Source: Apostichopus japonicus (Eukaryota > Echinodermata > Holothuroidea > Aspidochirotida > Stichopodidae). From it: 64,000 bases of DNA. The stretch lies in the NCBI RefSeq assembly GCF_037975245.1, contig NC_092567.1, positions 19,040,876 to 19,104,875 of the forward strand, in the 5' to 3' direction. The position numbers were made by a program, and so were the translations under genes. Below are positions 24,847 through 39,200 of the stretch, in pieces. The notes under the pieces were generated by a model that had not been told where the DNA came from, ran no database searches, and saw nothing but the letters and a program-made list of their open reading frames with translations. How positions within the stretch are numbered: the first letter of the stretch is position 1; each line of letters begins with the position of its first letter.

Positions 24847-26588
24847 GGTTGTGTCCAGTCAACATTGCAGTCCCAAAATAGCACAAAGGAATAGACGCTA
24901 GGCTTCGACAAGTAAAATCAATGTGAAAACTAATTAGATAGTATAGCTATGCAACAATAGCTCCAAAATGTCCACAATATACGCCGCATTCTGTGCACGC
25001 GGATGTAATCTTCCTGATATTCCTGGCTGTTCGCCAAATAAGTAGTAAAAACAGGGCAAAGAAGGTAGCCTAATTGTGTTTAATGTAAATACACATTTAA
25101 TTAAGTGGGTCGTTAAAATCCACAATAGGAAATCCCAGATTCACAGATAAGGGGCACGTAAGCCAAGTTGGGTCTCATTGACAATTTTGTCACAATGTTG
25201 CCTTTTCAGAAAGTCTTCAAGACGGTTTCTTTATACTACGAATATGATAAAATGTTTTTAGGCAACAATAATTTCCACTGTCCACTAATTGACTCCAGGT
25301 CCCACGGCTGTATCCCATGGCCCGCTCCCCCCCCCCCCCCGTTTCCTTCTCGTCAGGGTGGGTGTTTACAGATAACTGCTCCATAATATTTACAAATTGA
25401 GGATACATATCTACAAAAGCGAAATGAAAGGATGGTGGAGCGAAATCTGAAATAGAGGGCGTTTACATATTTACAGTGCATAGATAATTTATGATTCAGG
25501 TGGTACAGGATTTCTCCGTATGGCAGACTTCTATTTTCAGTGTCGTACTTAAAGTATATGTCGTTGTTGCTTTTTAAGATATTATTTGTTAGTTGAAAAT
25601 GCATCATATAATGTGATAGCACTACATTCATCTTTCAGTTCGTTTAATTTTTGGCATGAAATAGTGATAACAATAGCAAAACGCATCGTAAATAATTTAT
25701 AAAATCATGTGAAGAAATAGCTAATTAGGGAATATACAGGGCATTGTTACAGCCGCGCATATGGAACCGAGCTACCTACGATATCATCGATACCCCCCCC
25801 CCCCCCCCATATAGTTCAGATAGCGGTCAAGGGCTGATCAAGACGGGGAGATGCTGAGGGGGAAACACACTTCCGCTGCAGATATAAGAACAATCGATTA
25901 ATGCGGGAGGTGCTGCAAGTTATGCGTGTATCATATCATCTACTAATCAAACAACCGCAAAAAAAAAAAAAAAAAAAAAAAAAAAACCCGTTGGCTAACT
26001 TATATCGTTATCCAGGCGATCCTAACCAGAGTCCCTTCTCAATTCTCCTATTCCAGGCCCCTCTCCCAATTAAGGTTCCTCGGGCTGTACTATATCCAGG
26101 CTCCAATTAGGCCTTCTTCATGCTTTGGTCCATATATCATTGCATATGTTTCTTCTCCGTTTCCAATCGCCTCCTTTCCTCTTTCTCCGTCTCCCACCCC
26201 TCCGTTCTCCATCTCCCTTTTACTGCTCCTCTGGCCTCATCTCGGCTGTCTGATATAAATAATGTGTGGTATACACCTCCCTACGCCTCTGAGCTCCTCT
26301 CTTTCCCTCTGCTTCCGATAACGGTTGCAATTGTACATTGTATGATAAGTTGGATTAAAACCAAGGTGCCTAAATATACCCTGGATATGCAGTACAAGCT
26401 TGCTTGATAACCCATAGGACATGTTTGCAAATACTGGATAGGCTCACCAAAAACAAACACACATACGTACATCTGCGCTACAGTCTCAGTTCATTGCATA
26501 TAGGCTGAAGGACGAATCGAACGCTAGGCCAAGTTGAATTTCAAATATCACACAAAGTTGTGCGTAATTTTAATGTCGGGAATAAGAA
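24847..26588. other. Upstream region of ACSS3
   Basis: No gene seen. It holds C runs near 25328 and 25793, an A28 run at 25959-25986, and a pyrimidine-rich stretch at about 26150-26320. The ACSS3 promoter must lie in or near the last few hundred bases. I see no convincing TATA box, which would fit a housekeeping-type promoter. Confidence 0.4.
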
Positions 26589-26968
26589 ATGTTAATTCAT
26601 CGAATCAGATATTTTCCCAGGTCATCATGGAGTGGCCTAAACGTTTCCGACGGACTGCAAGGCAGAAACACTAACAGTAACATACCGTTGAGTTACCGTA
26701 ACGTTAGAAATAACGTTACGGTTGCTGCGCATACGGGTTATCCGAGCAACCATTGGCATCTTAGACCACTGAGCCTCAGAAAACAAGTTAAACACTTTGA
26801 GCTCTTGAATTCTACCAGTGGGTTGAAATGTTTGTCAACTTACAGCGACGCTTATCATAAATCACTTACAAAACCTGATGAATTCTGGGGAGAAGCTGCC
26901 GATCACTTGGAGTGGTTTAAGCGGTGGAACCAAGTCTTGGACAATGATGACCAGCCGTTTACAAAATG
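26589..26968 (+). CDS. ACSS3: ACSS3 exon 1
   Basis: Encodes the start Met, the presumed mitochondrial transit peptide and the N-terminal segment ending [10 protein letters not shown] (Trp 127 is split). The donor GTAGAC begins at 26969. It contains a 12-bp hairpin with a GAAA loop at 695-722 past 26,000. The N-terminal 90 residues are poorly conserved, as expected for a transit region. Confidence 0.88.
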
Positions 26969-29900
26969 GTAGACCAAATATTTTGAGTTGTGACACAGGA
27001 CAAGGCTTGTTCCCTAAGCTAGGTGCTAAGATAGTAAATGACAAGCCCTTAACTTGGACTTTACCTAGTTAATATCTACAGTATAGGCCCTAATCTAGCC
27101 TGGCTACAGGCATATGACATATCCTCTATTATCATAATGTTGTCTTACTACTTTAGTTTAGGCTAAGAAATTAGGTCTGTTGTATACAATATATATTGTA
27201 TTTTGTATAGGGTCTGTTATATTGGTTTTCCCAGGCGTGGAAGTGTCATGGAATCATAAACTAAGAGTAGGACTTTTAATTGATCATGAGTTGCATTGTC
27301 ACACAATAGCTCATACTACGAGCCTTGGCATAGCTGGTGACTAGTGTCGTGAGGGAAGCGATCTGTTTACAAGTACAGAAATTTTTCCACTCCTGTAAAA
27401 CATTTTGCTGGGTGATACCACCTACTGTAATTCCTGCTACATGACTATACCACCTTGCATAAGATGATAAGGACTGTTTCCTTGTACTCCCAAAAAACCT
27501 GATTACATGCTATGAAACCTACAGTATTATGTCATCAAGATTGCAAACATTAACAGTTTCACTGCCTCCTTATTACACCCTGTCTCGCTTTGTAAGATCA
27601 ACATACTTTTCCTCCGCTTTAAAACAGGTTTGTTGGAGGAGAGATGAACATTTGCCACAATGCCATAGACAGACACGTTAACGACGGCCACGGGGAGCAA
27701 GTAGCCATTATTCACGACAGTCCGGTCACCGACAGAATTGAAAAGTTGACGTTTAACGATCTCAAAGATGAGGTACTCTTCTGCAGAGATTATCTGTTTA
27801 AGTGACCTCTTTCTAATTTAATTTTATGATGCTTGCTCTAGCAACCAGAAGAATGACAACCCAATATAGATGGGTGGGGGTATATATGCTTCCTAGAGTA
27901 TCAACTTAAAGGCATTGAAGACTCGCCCAAACTGCATGCCGTGCTCTGAAAAAGTTAACTTTGCTTGCAAGTGAAGTTTTCTTCTTGTCGCTACAAAATG
28001 CAGACAGTAATGAAACGTGATACCTTGTTATGTTTTATCTAGACCTGAGATGTCCATCGCTGCTATCTACACCTCGCTGTGGGTATTGACCGAAGCTGTT
28101 TATATTGACTGTACATTAGTGTCTAATTACCGACGGCAGCAAGCTGTGTGTGTATTTTCTGGGATCGATGGTGGTGTCTAACACTTCTGTTACACCTCAT
28201 TCGTAACTAGGTCAGATTACCGGCATGATATTGGTTATTCGCCATGGGCCTTCTGGTCGTAAAAATGCTAGATGGAGAGGAAATTAGACAAAAAGCTAGG
28301 GATCACACAGCAGTATATAAGATAATATGCATTATAATGGTAAGAATATCAAACGATCTGAAAGATGAGGTATTTTTCTGCAGAGATAATCCGTTTAGTG
28401 GCTTCTATTTTAATATCATCCATAAGGGATCAAGCAGCAGGTTATAAAATAATTTGCATAATAATTGCAAGAACATATCAATCGTAAACTCCACACACTG
28501 TTCTGCATATGTGAGGATGGACAAAACAAAAACTGGTAGGTCCCTATAGTTATTCCGAATACTGCAACAATAAATACATATGCAGCTATACCAGCAGAAA
28601 TATTGGTGCGATATGAAGTCTGTGTATTCCATATATGCCACTACAAGTGTCAGGTAATGAAAACACCGTGCATACAGCTAGTAATGGCAGACACAGGTAT
28701 AGTGTTTAAGAACTGTTCCGAAAGGAATAACCATGTGTTGTGGTCCTGGGTTAGTTTAATACCTAATGAACGATGACGAAACACATCCGAGAACAATAAA
28801 TAGCGCTTGTCTGACATAGTTACTATGCATCCAGGGCAGAATACATCAAGTAAAACAGTATTATTAAATACCAATAGACTCCAGAGCTGCCAAAATCAAC
28901 TATGTGGTGGAGAAACATGCTGAAATTAAATATAACATAGTCGAGGCCAAAAACATATAGAAAGGTCATAAGGCCTTTACATTTACAAACTGGGATGAAA
29001 TTAGTTTTGATGTTGAAAGGAAAATTGTTTTCGAAGATTTGACTATTTCCATTGCATTCTTGTTGTTATTTTACATTAAATCATTGTTTTATCATTGCAG
29101 GTGTCTCGATTCAGCAGGGTATTGGTAGACCAAGGTATTCAGAAGGGTGATATTGTACTGATCTACATGCCTATGGTACCCCAAGCTGTGGTTGCCATGT
29201 TAGCCACGGCTAGATTGGGTGCCATACATAGCTTGGTCTTCGGTGGGTTTGCTTCCAAAGAACTCTCAGTTCGAATTAACCACTGTAAGGTTAGTCATTC
29301 GTCTTTCTTGGTTTCTCAAAATAGTTTTCTGAGGAAAAAAAAATCCCATAAAAATAGTCCAAATTTTCAATATTCCATCTTGGCCACAGTTGCTGCCACA
29401 AAACTAAAATTTCTTCAAGTGAAGAAACCCAGACACCACCAGTACCCTGCCTCACTTTATTGATAAGATCCGATGGTTCAGATGTGCAGTGGTCTACCAT
29501 TTGTTATTATAAAGGGAGTAAGTATTTTAGTCTAATAATTTTGGTACGTGTTGGCCTGATAATTGGGCTCTTGTATATATTACGACATGTAATCCTTAAA
29601 AGAAGTTGTAAATGATTGGACTAATAATATCAACTCATAACAGAGTAAAATATTCTAAATGAAAATGTTTCCTCAGCCTAAAGTGATAGTCTCGGCTAAT
29701 GTTGGCATCGAACCGTCCAGGACAGTCAACTATAAGGGTTTGTTAGATGCTGCCATTGAAATGAGTGACCATAAACCAAAGACTTGTATCATCCACAACA
29801 GGACAGGGGTAAGTAAACACATTTGTCATATGACTTGTGTCTACAAAAGATGTCTTTTGTCTCTCTGAAATGTTGAAATAGGTTCTTCTTTGTTTCATAG

Positions 29901-32900
29901 TTTACAAAATGTGATAAATCCAGAAAAAGCACAAAACCAACACACCTAAACCAAATGGACCACACCAAACTAGACAAGCCACACCAAATCCATTCCAAAC
30001 TAATATATACAAAACCAACATAAAGAAATGCAAACAAAGCAAAATCTACCGAATAACACAAAACCAATCTAACCACACCATACCAAACCATACCAAACTA
30101 TACCAATCAAGCTACACAAGCCAAACCATAAAAATTAAGCTCAACCAATCAAACCACACCAAAACATACCAAACAAAACCATTCGAACCAACACCAAACC
30201 AAAACATACCAAACTAAAACCAATTTCACCAAACCAACCAAGACCAATCTAACCACACCATACCAAACCAAACCAACCTATATACCAATCAAACCACACA
30301 CACCAAACCATACTTATTAAGCTCAACCAATCGAACCACACCAAACCTTACCAAACTAAGCCGATCGAACCAACACCAAACCAAAACATACCAAATTAAA
30401 ACCAATTTCACCAAACCAATCAAACTACACCAAACCAAACCAACCTATACCAATCAAACCACACAATCCAAACCATACCAATTCAGCTCAACCATTTGAA
30501 CCAAACCATACCAAACTAAACCAATGGAACCGACACCAAACCAAAACATACCAAATTAAAACCAATTTCACCAAACCAACCAAAACCAATCAAACCACAC
30601 CAAACCAAACCAACCTATACCAATCAAACCACACAATCCAAACCATACCAATTCAGCTCAACCATTTGAACCAAACCATACCAAACTAAACCAATGGAAC
30701 CGACACCAAACCAAAACATACCAAATTAAAACCAATTTCACCAAACCAACCAAAACCAATCAAACCACACCAAACCAAACCAACCTATACCAATCAAACC
30801 ACACAATCCAAACCATACCAATTCAGCTCAACCATTTGAACCAAACCATACCTAACTAAACCAATTGAACCGACACCAAACCAAAACATACCAAACTTAA
30901 ACCATTTTCACCAAACCAACCAAAACCAATCGAACCACATCAAACCAAACCATACAAAACCAAATGTTTCATGCACACATGGTGTTGAAGTTGATGATTT
31001 GGTGTCTGGATGTGCATGCTTAACTATTATAAATGGATGAATTTGGAATGACTAGAACTTATGAAAGAAAACTGGATTACATATTAATGGGATATGTTGA
31101 GTAGCAATACATCACTATAATCATTGTCAAATCATTAAATTGCATTAAGAACACTTGCATTCAGTGTTAAATGAATTAAGCTGCAAAAATAAATTTTGTG
31201 ATCAGTAGAGGTATAATTGGTCATATTTACTACACTAATATGGTAGCCTGTAGTTTCTCATTGAAATTTTCAGTTTCCTTTTACTGTAATTGCACATAAT
31301 GCAGTTGTACATCTATCTCGACAGATTATTTAGAAAAACAGAATGAAGCTGTGTATAGTAAGACAAACTACAGGATGAAGCTGTGTATAGTAAGACAAAC
31401 TACAGGATATTTTGTTTGGATAGCTCCATAGTCGCACATAGGAGATTGAGATTTTACGGTCATGTAGCAAGACTCCAGGAGGACGCTCCAGCAAAGGTTG
31501 CTTTAAGAGAAGCATTGAGACATACTGCTAAACCAGTAGGAAGGCCCGTGACTACCTTGCTTGGAAAAATAAAGTCGCAATTTAAGGACGTTAACATTAA
31601 CAATTTTGAGGAAGCAATAAACCTTGCGCAAGATCGTGATACGTGGCGGAGGTTAATCACTGAGCATGTCCGATAGACGAGACTCAACTTACTACTACTA
31701 CTAGCTCCTTTTAAGAGATAAGTCGTAATCTTTACAACCTTTCAAAACTTGCAAGCTTGCAGTTTTGTTCTGGTCTATAGCAATATTCATGTAGTGATAA
31801 CACCAAAACTATTGTTAACTTCATTCATGTTGAAACAAACAAACAGTAGATATCAAACATAGATTTTGAAACGTGAACAATGTACATAAAGATAAGATTA
31901 ACAGATGACAGAGTTACATAGCAAACAGGCTAAAGATATGACGGTATCAGTTAAGAGTAGAACAGCAGGGTTTGTCTGCTGAAAAATAAATATACATGAG
32001 CACTGCATACATATTTGTGTGTTTTATACAGTTTCTCACTGAGTTATTTAGTTGCCAGGGAAAACTTTATCTTGTATCATATCGCAAAACACTACACAAA
32101 ATGTTCAAGTTGCTGTACAAGTTTCAAGAGGTAAATTGTAGTCTTCTACACAGGAACTACAGTATTCAATGAGAGAAAAAAAAATTGAGCCTTAAATAAA
32201 TGCTACATAACATTTGAATGCTAAATTATTCCCTGGTTACCTTTTACTGCAGTTACATATGAAATTATGTTACATATAAACCTATTCATCTCTCCTACAG
32301 GGTAAATATTGGTAATATTTAGTATTGTACACTTAGTTGGACACCCAAATTTGCTCTTTGGGCAACCAAAAGGTAAGACCTGGTTGGTCCGAGCAATAAC
32401 CAGGAAAAGTCCTTAATCCAATATCCTGCCCCTGTGTAATAATCATCATTTAAAATCAGTGTGTCTGTCATCATGTGATTATGAGCTACTTACCAATTGA
32501 ATCAAACATTTTTGGTTGAAAAGACACTGTTTAATGGTATGCGGTATTGGCCCCAAATATGCTAGATATGCAAATACGGTCACCTCTGGTCAAAATTCTT
32601 GAACTGTTTTCATTAAAACCTTCAAGGAAATTGTCCTCACTGAGACATTCAGGCATCTTATGTGTTTCCTTAAAAATGTCTGAGAACATTTTGGAGGGTA
32701 AAGACCTCCAGGAAACTACTTTTTGAAAAACAACAAAAATTGACTAACTTTAAGCACATATACATGGACCGTATATTTCACAAGTCACTACAACAAGCTC
32801 ATATACAGAACATATAGTAATTCAATTGCAGTTGAAAATGATTAGCCATTGTTTAAGAGGTACTTTTCTTCATAATTTATGAGAATAAGTTGCACTTCCT

Positions 32901-35900
32901 GTTGTCATTCCTCCATTTTCTTCCGATTCCTTCCTGCAGTATCCAGAAGCTGACATGGTCAAAGGTCGTGACCTTCAATGGAGTAGTGCCGTTAGTGACG
33001 CCAAGCCTCATGACTGCGTGCCAGTCGGAGCCATGGATCCACTTTATATCTTATACACGTCAGGGACCACAGGATTGCCGAAGGTGAGTTCGCAGTAGCA
33101 AAGTTTCGGCAAACTTAAGTGGTAAAACTGAAGATGCAAGCTGTGTCAGGTGAATTGGAGACAGAGTGAATCACTCCATTTTATAGAACAGACATAAAAT
33201 GCTTTACTTTTCGTTGATTCTGTGTATCTTAAGAAATAAAGAATAAAGTTTTATTTTCACATTGAAGCAACTTTTGGCATAAATTTTGTTTGCAAAATAT
33301 TGGATTATTTTTTAATACTAAAAATGCCATAACAATACAATCAAACAATTGTTTGTCACCCTGGAATCAATATTTACTCCCTTGTTAATTGTATTTAATA
33401 GTAACAAATGTTATTAATCGATATTTGCATATTTGTTAGGTTTCGCAAAATCTTAGAATTTGGACTGAAGCACAGGTCTACAAAACTAGGATTTACATGT
33501 AGAATGTTTGTTTTAATATGTATCTATGACTTTTTAATTGTCATCGACCTGTGAATCATTTATAAATTTTCTACATAATTTGACTCTGGAGAAAACCCAA
33601 TGTTTTAATCTCATTTGCTTTATTTCTACTTGAGGCCCCAGTGCGTCCAAGTGCAGGATATGCAGTAGTTTTATATTGGACGATGAAAAATATTTACGGC
33701 ATGGAACCTGGAGAGGTAGGTTTATAGACTCAAGGTGATGCTGTTTTTTTTTTTTATATATGAGAAATGGGACTGGAATAAGTTCATGCATAGATGCTCA
33801 CAAATTACATGCATAGGTGCTCAAAATAATATCATCCACACCAAAGTGTTGTAGGATAATCATCACAGATCATTTAGGATGTTATATGGTTCAGTGCCAT
33901 GGTGGATAGCTAAGATGTATACATGTATGTATTTGTATATATATTAGATCCTCCTGCAAGCAGGAACTCGCGAAGAAGCCATCATTGGCTTATCAAAGCC
34001 GCAAGCTGACCGAAGTCAGTCTCTAACTTTCATATTTAATGTCCATGATTATGAATTGTCAATTGTCAACAACTCTGTAACTGGACTACATACATTAATC
34101 TTGGAGTGACTCGACTTGGGGACCTTATGATTGAAAGGCACCGGCGTTAACCACTGAGCTAACACACCTTACATGCTATGTAATATAGATTTAATGTTGT
34201 ACAGCTGATATGTAGTAGATTATGTGGTGTAAAGCTAGAATATTTTATGTATTTTGCATTGGTGTATAACTGACATATCAGCTATGTAACAGATCCTATG
34301 GTGTAAAGATGTGTGCTATGTAATATGGTTCTGTGGTGTATAACTGACATATATCAGCTATGTTACAGATCCTATGGTGTAAAGGTGTATGCTATGTAAC
34401 ATGGTTCAGTGGTGTATAACTGACATATATCAGCTATGTAACAGATCCTATGGTGTAAAGATGTGTGCTATGTAACATGGTTCAGTGGTGTATAACTGAC
34501 ATATATCAGCTATGTAACAGATCCTATGGTGTAAAGATGTGTGCTATGTAACATGGTTCTGTGGTGTATAACTGACATATCTGATATATAACAGATCCTA
34601 TGGTGTACAGATGTGTGCTATGTAACATGGTTCTGTGGTGTAACTGACATATATCTGCTATGTAACAGATCCTATGGTGTAAAGATGTGTGCTATGTAAC
34701 ATGGTTCTGTGGTGTAACTGACATATATCAGCTATGTAACAGATCCTATGGTGTAAAGATGTGTGCTATGTAACATGGTTCTGTGGTGTATAACTGACAT
34801 ATCTGATATATAACAGATCCTATGGTGTACAGATGTGTGCTATGTAACATGGTTCTGTGGTGTAACTGACATATATCTGCTATGTAACAGATCCTATGGT
34901 GTAAAGATGTGTGCTATGTTATATATGCTTATAGATCTGTATCACTTTCACAAAAACTATACAAGTGAATATGATTCTAAGTTTTTTAACTATACGGATA
35001 AATGTTGCAGGATAAACAATTCGCCATGTCCTTTCATATAGTGTGTTGTCTTTGAATCTCCGTAAAGCATAAATATTGTAATAGCGGTAAATTTTTCTAA
35101 TCTATCCTTCCTGTACAGGTCTGGTGGGCTGCTTCTGACCTTGGTTGGGTCGTTGGCCATTCATACATCTGTTATGCACCCCTCCTGCATAGGAACACCA
35201 CAGTTCTTTATGAGGTTGGTACCTTATAAATAACTTTAATCCATTCCTTTAGGTCCCCTTTTCCTACCCCAAAGGATTCCCTTTGCCTACCCTAATGACT
35301 GCAAACCATATTTTTCCCATTCCAATTCTTGTACACTCTCTGTTTGTATATGACAAACATATTTTTAACAGAAGGACATTCAGTGAAAGTGACTGAACTA
35401 TCTTGTTAAGCACAAAGACCAGTTTATGCCAGCTCACAGATGCTCCCATGACTGGGTATTTGTTTGACCATTTCACAAAAATTCCTAGCTGTGATTAAGG
35501 GCCCAAAATAGTATTTTATGTGTAGCGAAGACTGGCAAGCAAGGTGCTTTGCTTTGCTTTATTTTATTTTTATATTTATATAGCGCTTTATACCAGCGAT
35601 AGGTCTCACAGTGCTTTACAGACGTTATATTACCCCTGGTCAATGATAACCTGTCCCGGAGACAATCCCTCCAGTCGGCAGCAGTTATATACTGCGCCCA
35701 ATGACAAGTTACCTCACAGGTACCCATTTAACCCCTGGGTGGAGAGAGGCAAGTGAGATAAAGCATCTTGCCCAATGACACAATGTAATGAACTAGGCAT
35801 GAATCGAACCAGCAATCCTTGGATCACGAGTCCGACGCCTTAGCCAATTGGCCACCACCCTCTCAATTGTTCACCGGGTTGTATGGATCTTGGGTTAGGG

Positions 35901-36207
35901 TAGTGGTTTAACTTTATCTTCAGGGTATGTGAGGGTAGCAGTATACCAAATTACCAATCATGGGGTATATTCATATTGAGATGCAGCTCAGTTTTGAAGA
36001 AGGAACTCCGATACAAATCTTAAAGAAAAACCAAAAATATTGTTTGAATATGCATCTATGATGACTCACCTGTTTGCTTCAAGTTCACTTCTGGTGCAAG
36101 CTGGGACCAATTTCAATGATTGATATGTCAAAAACAGTATGTAGGAATTGAATACAAATTTTCACCAGGGTGGTTAATAGAATAAATTCCTCTTCCATCA
36201 TTCAAAA

Positions 36208-36275
<68 letters not shown>

Positions 36276-39200
36276 AACTTGAATGTCAGTTTTGATATTA
36301 ATATTTATCTCTATTTTCAGGGCAAACCCGTTGGTACGCCGGATCCTGGAGCTTTCTTCCGTGTCATTCAGGATCACAATGTCACAAGTATGTTCACGGC
36401 ACCCACAGCCCTGAGGGCCATCCGTAAAGAAGATTTTGACGGCAATCATTCCAAGAGTTACTCTTTTCCAAAGTAAGTACCCATTGGGGAGGATTTTGGC
36501 ATGGATTTGACATTCCCCATCGTAGATATTGAACAAAGCCCTCATTGTCACACTTGTGTGGAAGTTTTGGGGACTGCAATCTTTCCTCTGACTCTCTCTT
36601 CTTCGTTCTACCCTCAACCCCACCCCTTCCCAATTGTTCAGACTTTTTTTGACACTGCCCTTCATACATTCACCAAAATCGTATCATTGGCTTCTCCTTG
36701 ATCCTCCCCTTCAGCCTGGTCACCTCATACCAAGATCTGTCACAGTTGGCTTTAAAGTTGTTTCTCTTCCCTCTTTCAATTAAATCCCCACTGACAAACA
36801 AATGTATATATACAAACAACTACGTTGTGTTCTTTACCTCTCACAGCTTCAAAAATCTCTTTGTTGCCGGGGAGATCTGTGATCACGAAACCCTGCACTG
36901 GTGTAGAGAAACCTTCAAGGTTCCAGTCATTGACCACTGGTGGCAAACAGGTACTCCTATGAACACCACTTGGTCTAAGGTTTATCACTATTTCCCCTCC
37001 CCTTCCCCTCCCCCTCCCCCTCCCCCTTATATGCTAGAAAATTAAATAATGGTCATTCATGCTCAGGGTTTGAGCTCTGACCAGCAAAGAAAAGGTGGAT
37101 TTTTCATCTGAGAGAAATCCACATTTTTTTCCATTTTAAATGGTTTTCTAAAATAACCCCCAAATCCTAATTAAGCGTGAAGTGTAAGTTATTTGGCGTC
37201 TCACACATGCACGTGTGGTTTCTTAACAGCCAATCAGACTGCTATTATTATTCAGGCTGATATTATCAGCCTTCATTATGATCTATAGTCTGGGGTTGTC
37301 ATATTTCATGTCAACAATTATTATTATTTTTTATTTACCAAATTCTATTAACCCCCCCCCCCCCCCCAAAAAAAATGGTATGCATTTGGTCATTTAAATA
37401 CCATGTTGCAACTAGATGTTCTGACATTGTTTTCTATGTAGAATTGATTTTCTCTCTGCCCAAATTTTTAAACAGAGACTGGATGGGCCATAACTGCCAC
37501 CTGTCTTGGTCTAGGAGACGAAGCTACAGCGAGGGACCAGTCCATCGGTAAACCAGTGCCTGGCTGGGATGGTGAGTCATCATTTATTGTTGATGGTCGT
37601 TGCTTCATAGATGACTCGACTTGAGGCAGGAAAACTCACTGGTGATGACTTGTTTTTGAAATCTAATATAGTGTGCAGAAGTACCACATTTAGTTAAAGA
37701 AGCCTATTGTATTTTTTTGGGGGGGTCAAAGGTCATTTGGGGTCATCATAGGTCAAATCGTATACCCTCACTATACATTACGTCAGATTCATGAAGAAAA
37801 CTGCTCATGTTACATCATCGAAACCACAATGCATTTTTGCATTCTGGTTGAAACTTACAAATAAAATGACTCATTAGCATGCTATTTCTTCAGTTAGTGT
37901 TCTTGCAGGACAGTGAAAGGAAAGGTTGCTTTCTTCTTTGTTAGTTTTTTTTTTCTCACAACAGTTTTTTTTTTATATATTCCTTTAAGCAATGATGGAT
38001 ATTGTTGAAACTTATACATATTCATTAATATAACCTTTAACCTTTCAATTTTTTTGTTATTGTAGTTCATGTCTTGGACAGTGACAATGGACAAGAAGTG
38101 AGCAGGGGACAACTTGGTAACATTGCAGTCAAGTAAGTCAACGAAATGACTGCTTCACATCTATGGGATGCCGGGGAAGGGTGGTGGGAGGAAGGGAGGG
38201 AGGAAGCAGAGAGGCCTGGAGGGGACTGGAATAGGGAACTTATTTCGTGTCACAAGTGTTTACATGTTGCGAGTGGGGATTAAACTCATTAAAATCGAGA
38301 TAATCTGAGGTTTTGTGAGAATTAGTACTACTTTAAAAATTGTTTTGTGTAGCCATTGTTATCTTTAACATGTGTATTGTCCAAAAGTTATAGCATGTTG
38401 AACTTGCTAAAAGTGTCCACAACCTTTCTACTTAACATGCAATTTCTTAACAGGTTTCCTTCAGCAGAATTTTATTCTTGATATGTCAGTCCCACAAATC
38501 TGAATCTCACATCTGTTTCTTTCCTTTTTGCCAGGTTACCACTTCCTCCTGGTTCATTCTCATCACTATGGCAACAAGGCGATAGATTTGTGACTACCTA
38601 TTTTCAAAAATTTCCTGTAAGTGTGCTTTCTTGAATACAAACATTAAACCAGATCTTGTGCCATTCAATCAAAGTGTCTAACAGGCCCATTTATTGCAGA
38701 TGTTATATATGAGAATAACTGGGCGATTATGTGATATTGGTGGTTTAAAACCTTGGTTTTCACTTTTTAACTTTGTTTTCACAAAAATGGAAACTTTCAC
38801 ATTGTTTGATGTAGGTTAGTTCTCACAAACAATATTTGTTTTGGTGCCTTTATGAAAGATATTTCTTTTCTATGTTCGTTGGTCACTCCTCAGGGTTACT
38901 ACGATACAATGGACGCTGGAATACATCACCCAGATGACTTCATATCCATCAATGCCAGGGTTGATGATGTCATCAATGTCGCCGGACATCGCATCTCTGC
39001 TAGTGCTGTTGAAGAGGTCAGCTTTGTCATTTCATTTAAGTCCATTGTGTGATGTAAGATTTTGCTCAGGTCTGAAGCAATTCTTTAAGCTTATATTAGT
39101 AGAGCTGATACAGAGATGACCAGGATTGATCTGTCCGTCAGCTTATATCTGTCACAATTAATGTCAGAGTCGTTATAAGGACACTTCATTTTTTGGCCAG

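Noticed and set aside
35544-35756. Overlapping frames on both strands near 35.6 kb
   Set aside because: They fall in a tRNA-derived SINE-like repeat; neither has splice borders or family motifs.
36198-36665. 155-codon minus-strand frame opposite ACSS3 exon 8
   Set aside because: Shadow of the real exon extended through a TA microsatellite (repeated Tyr-Ile).
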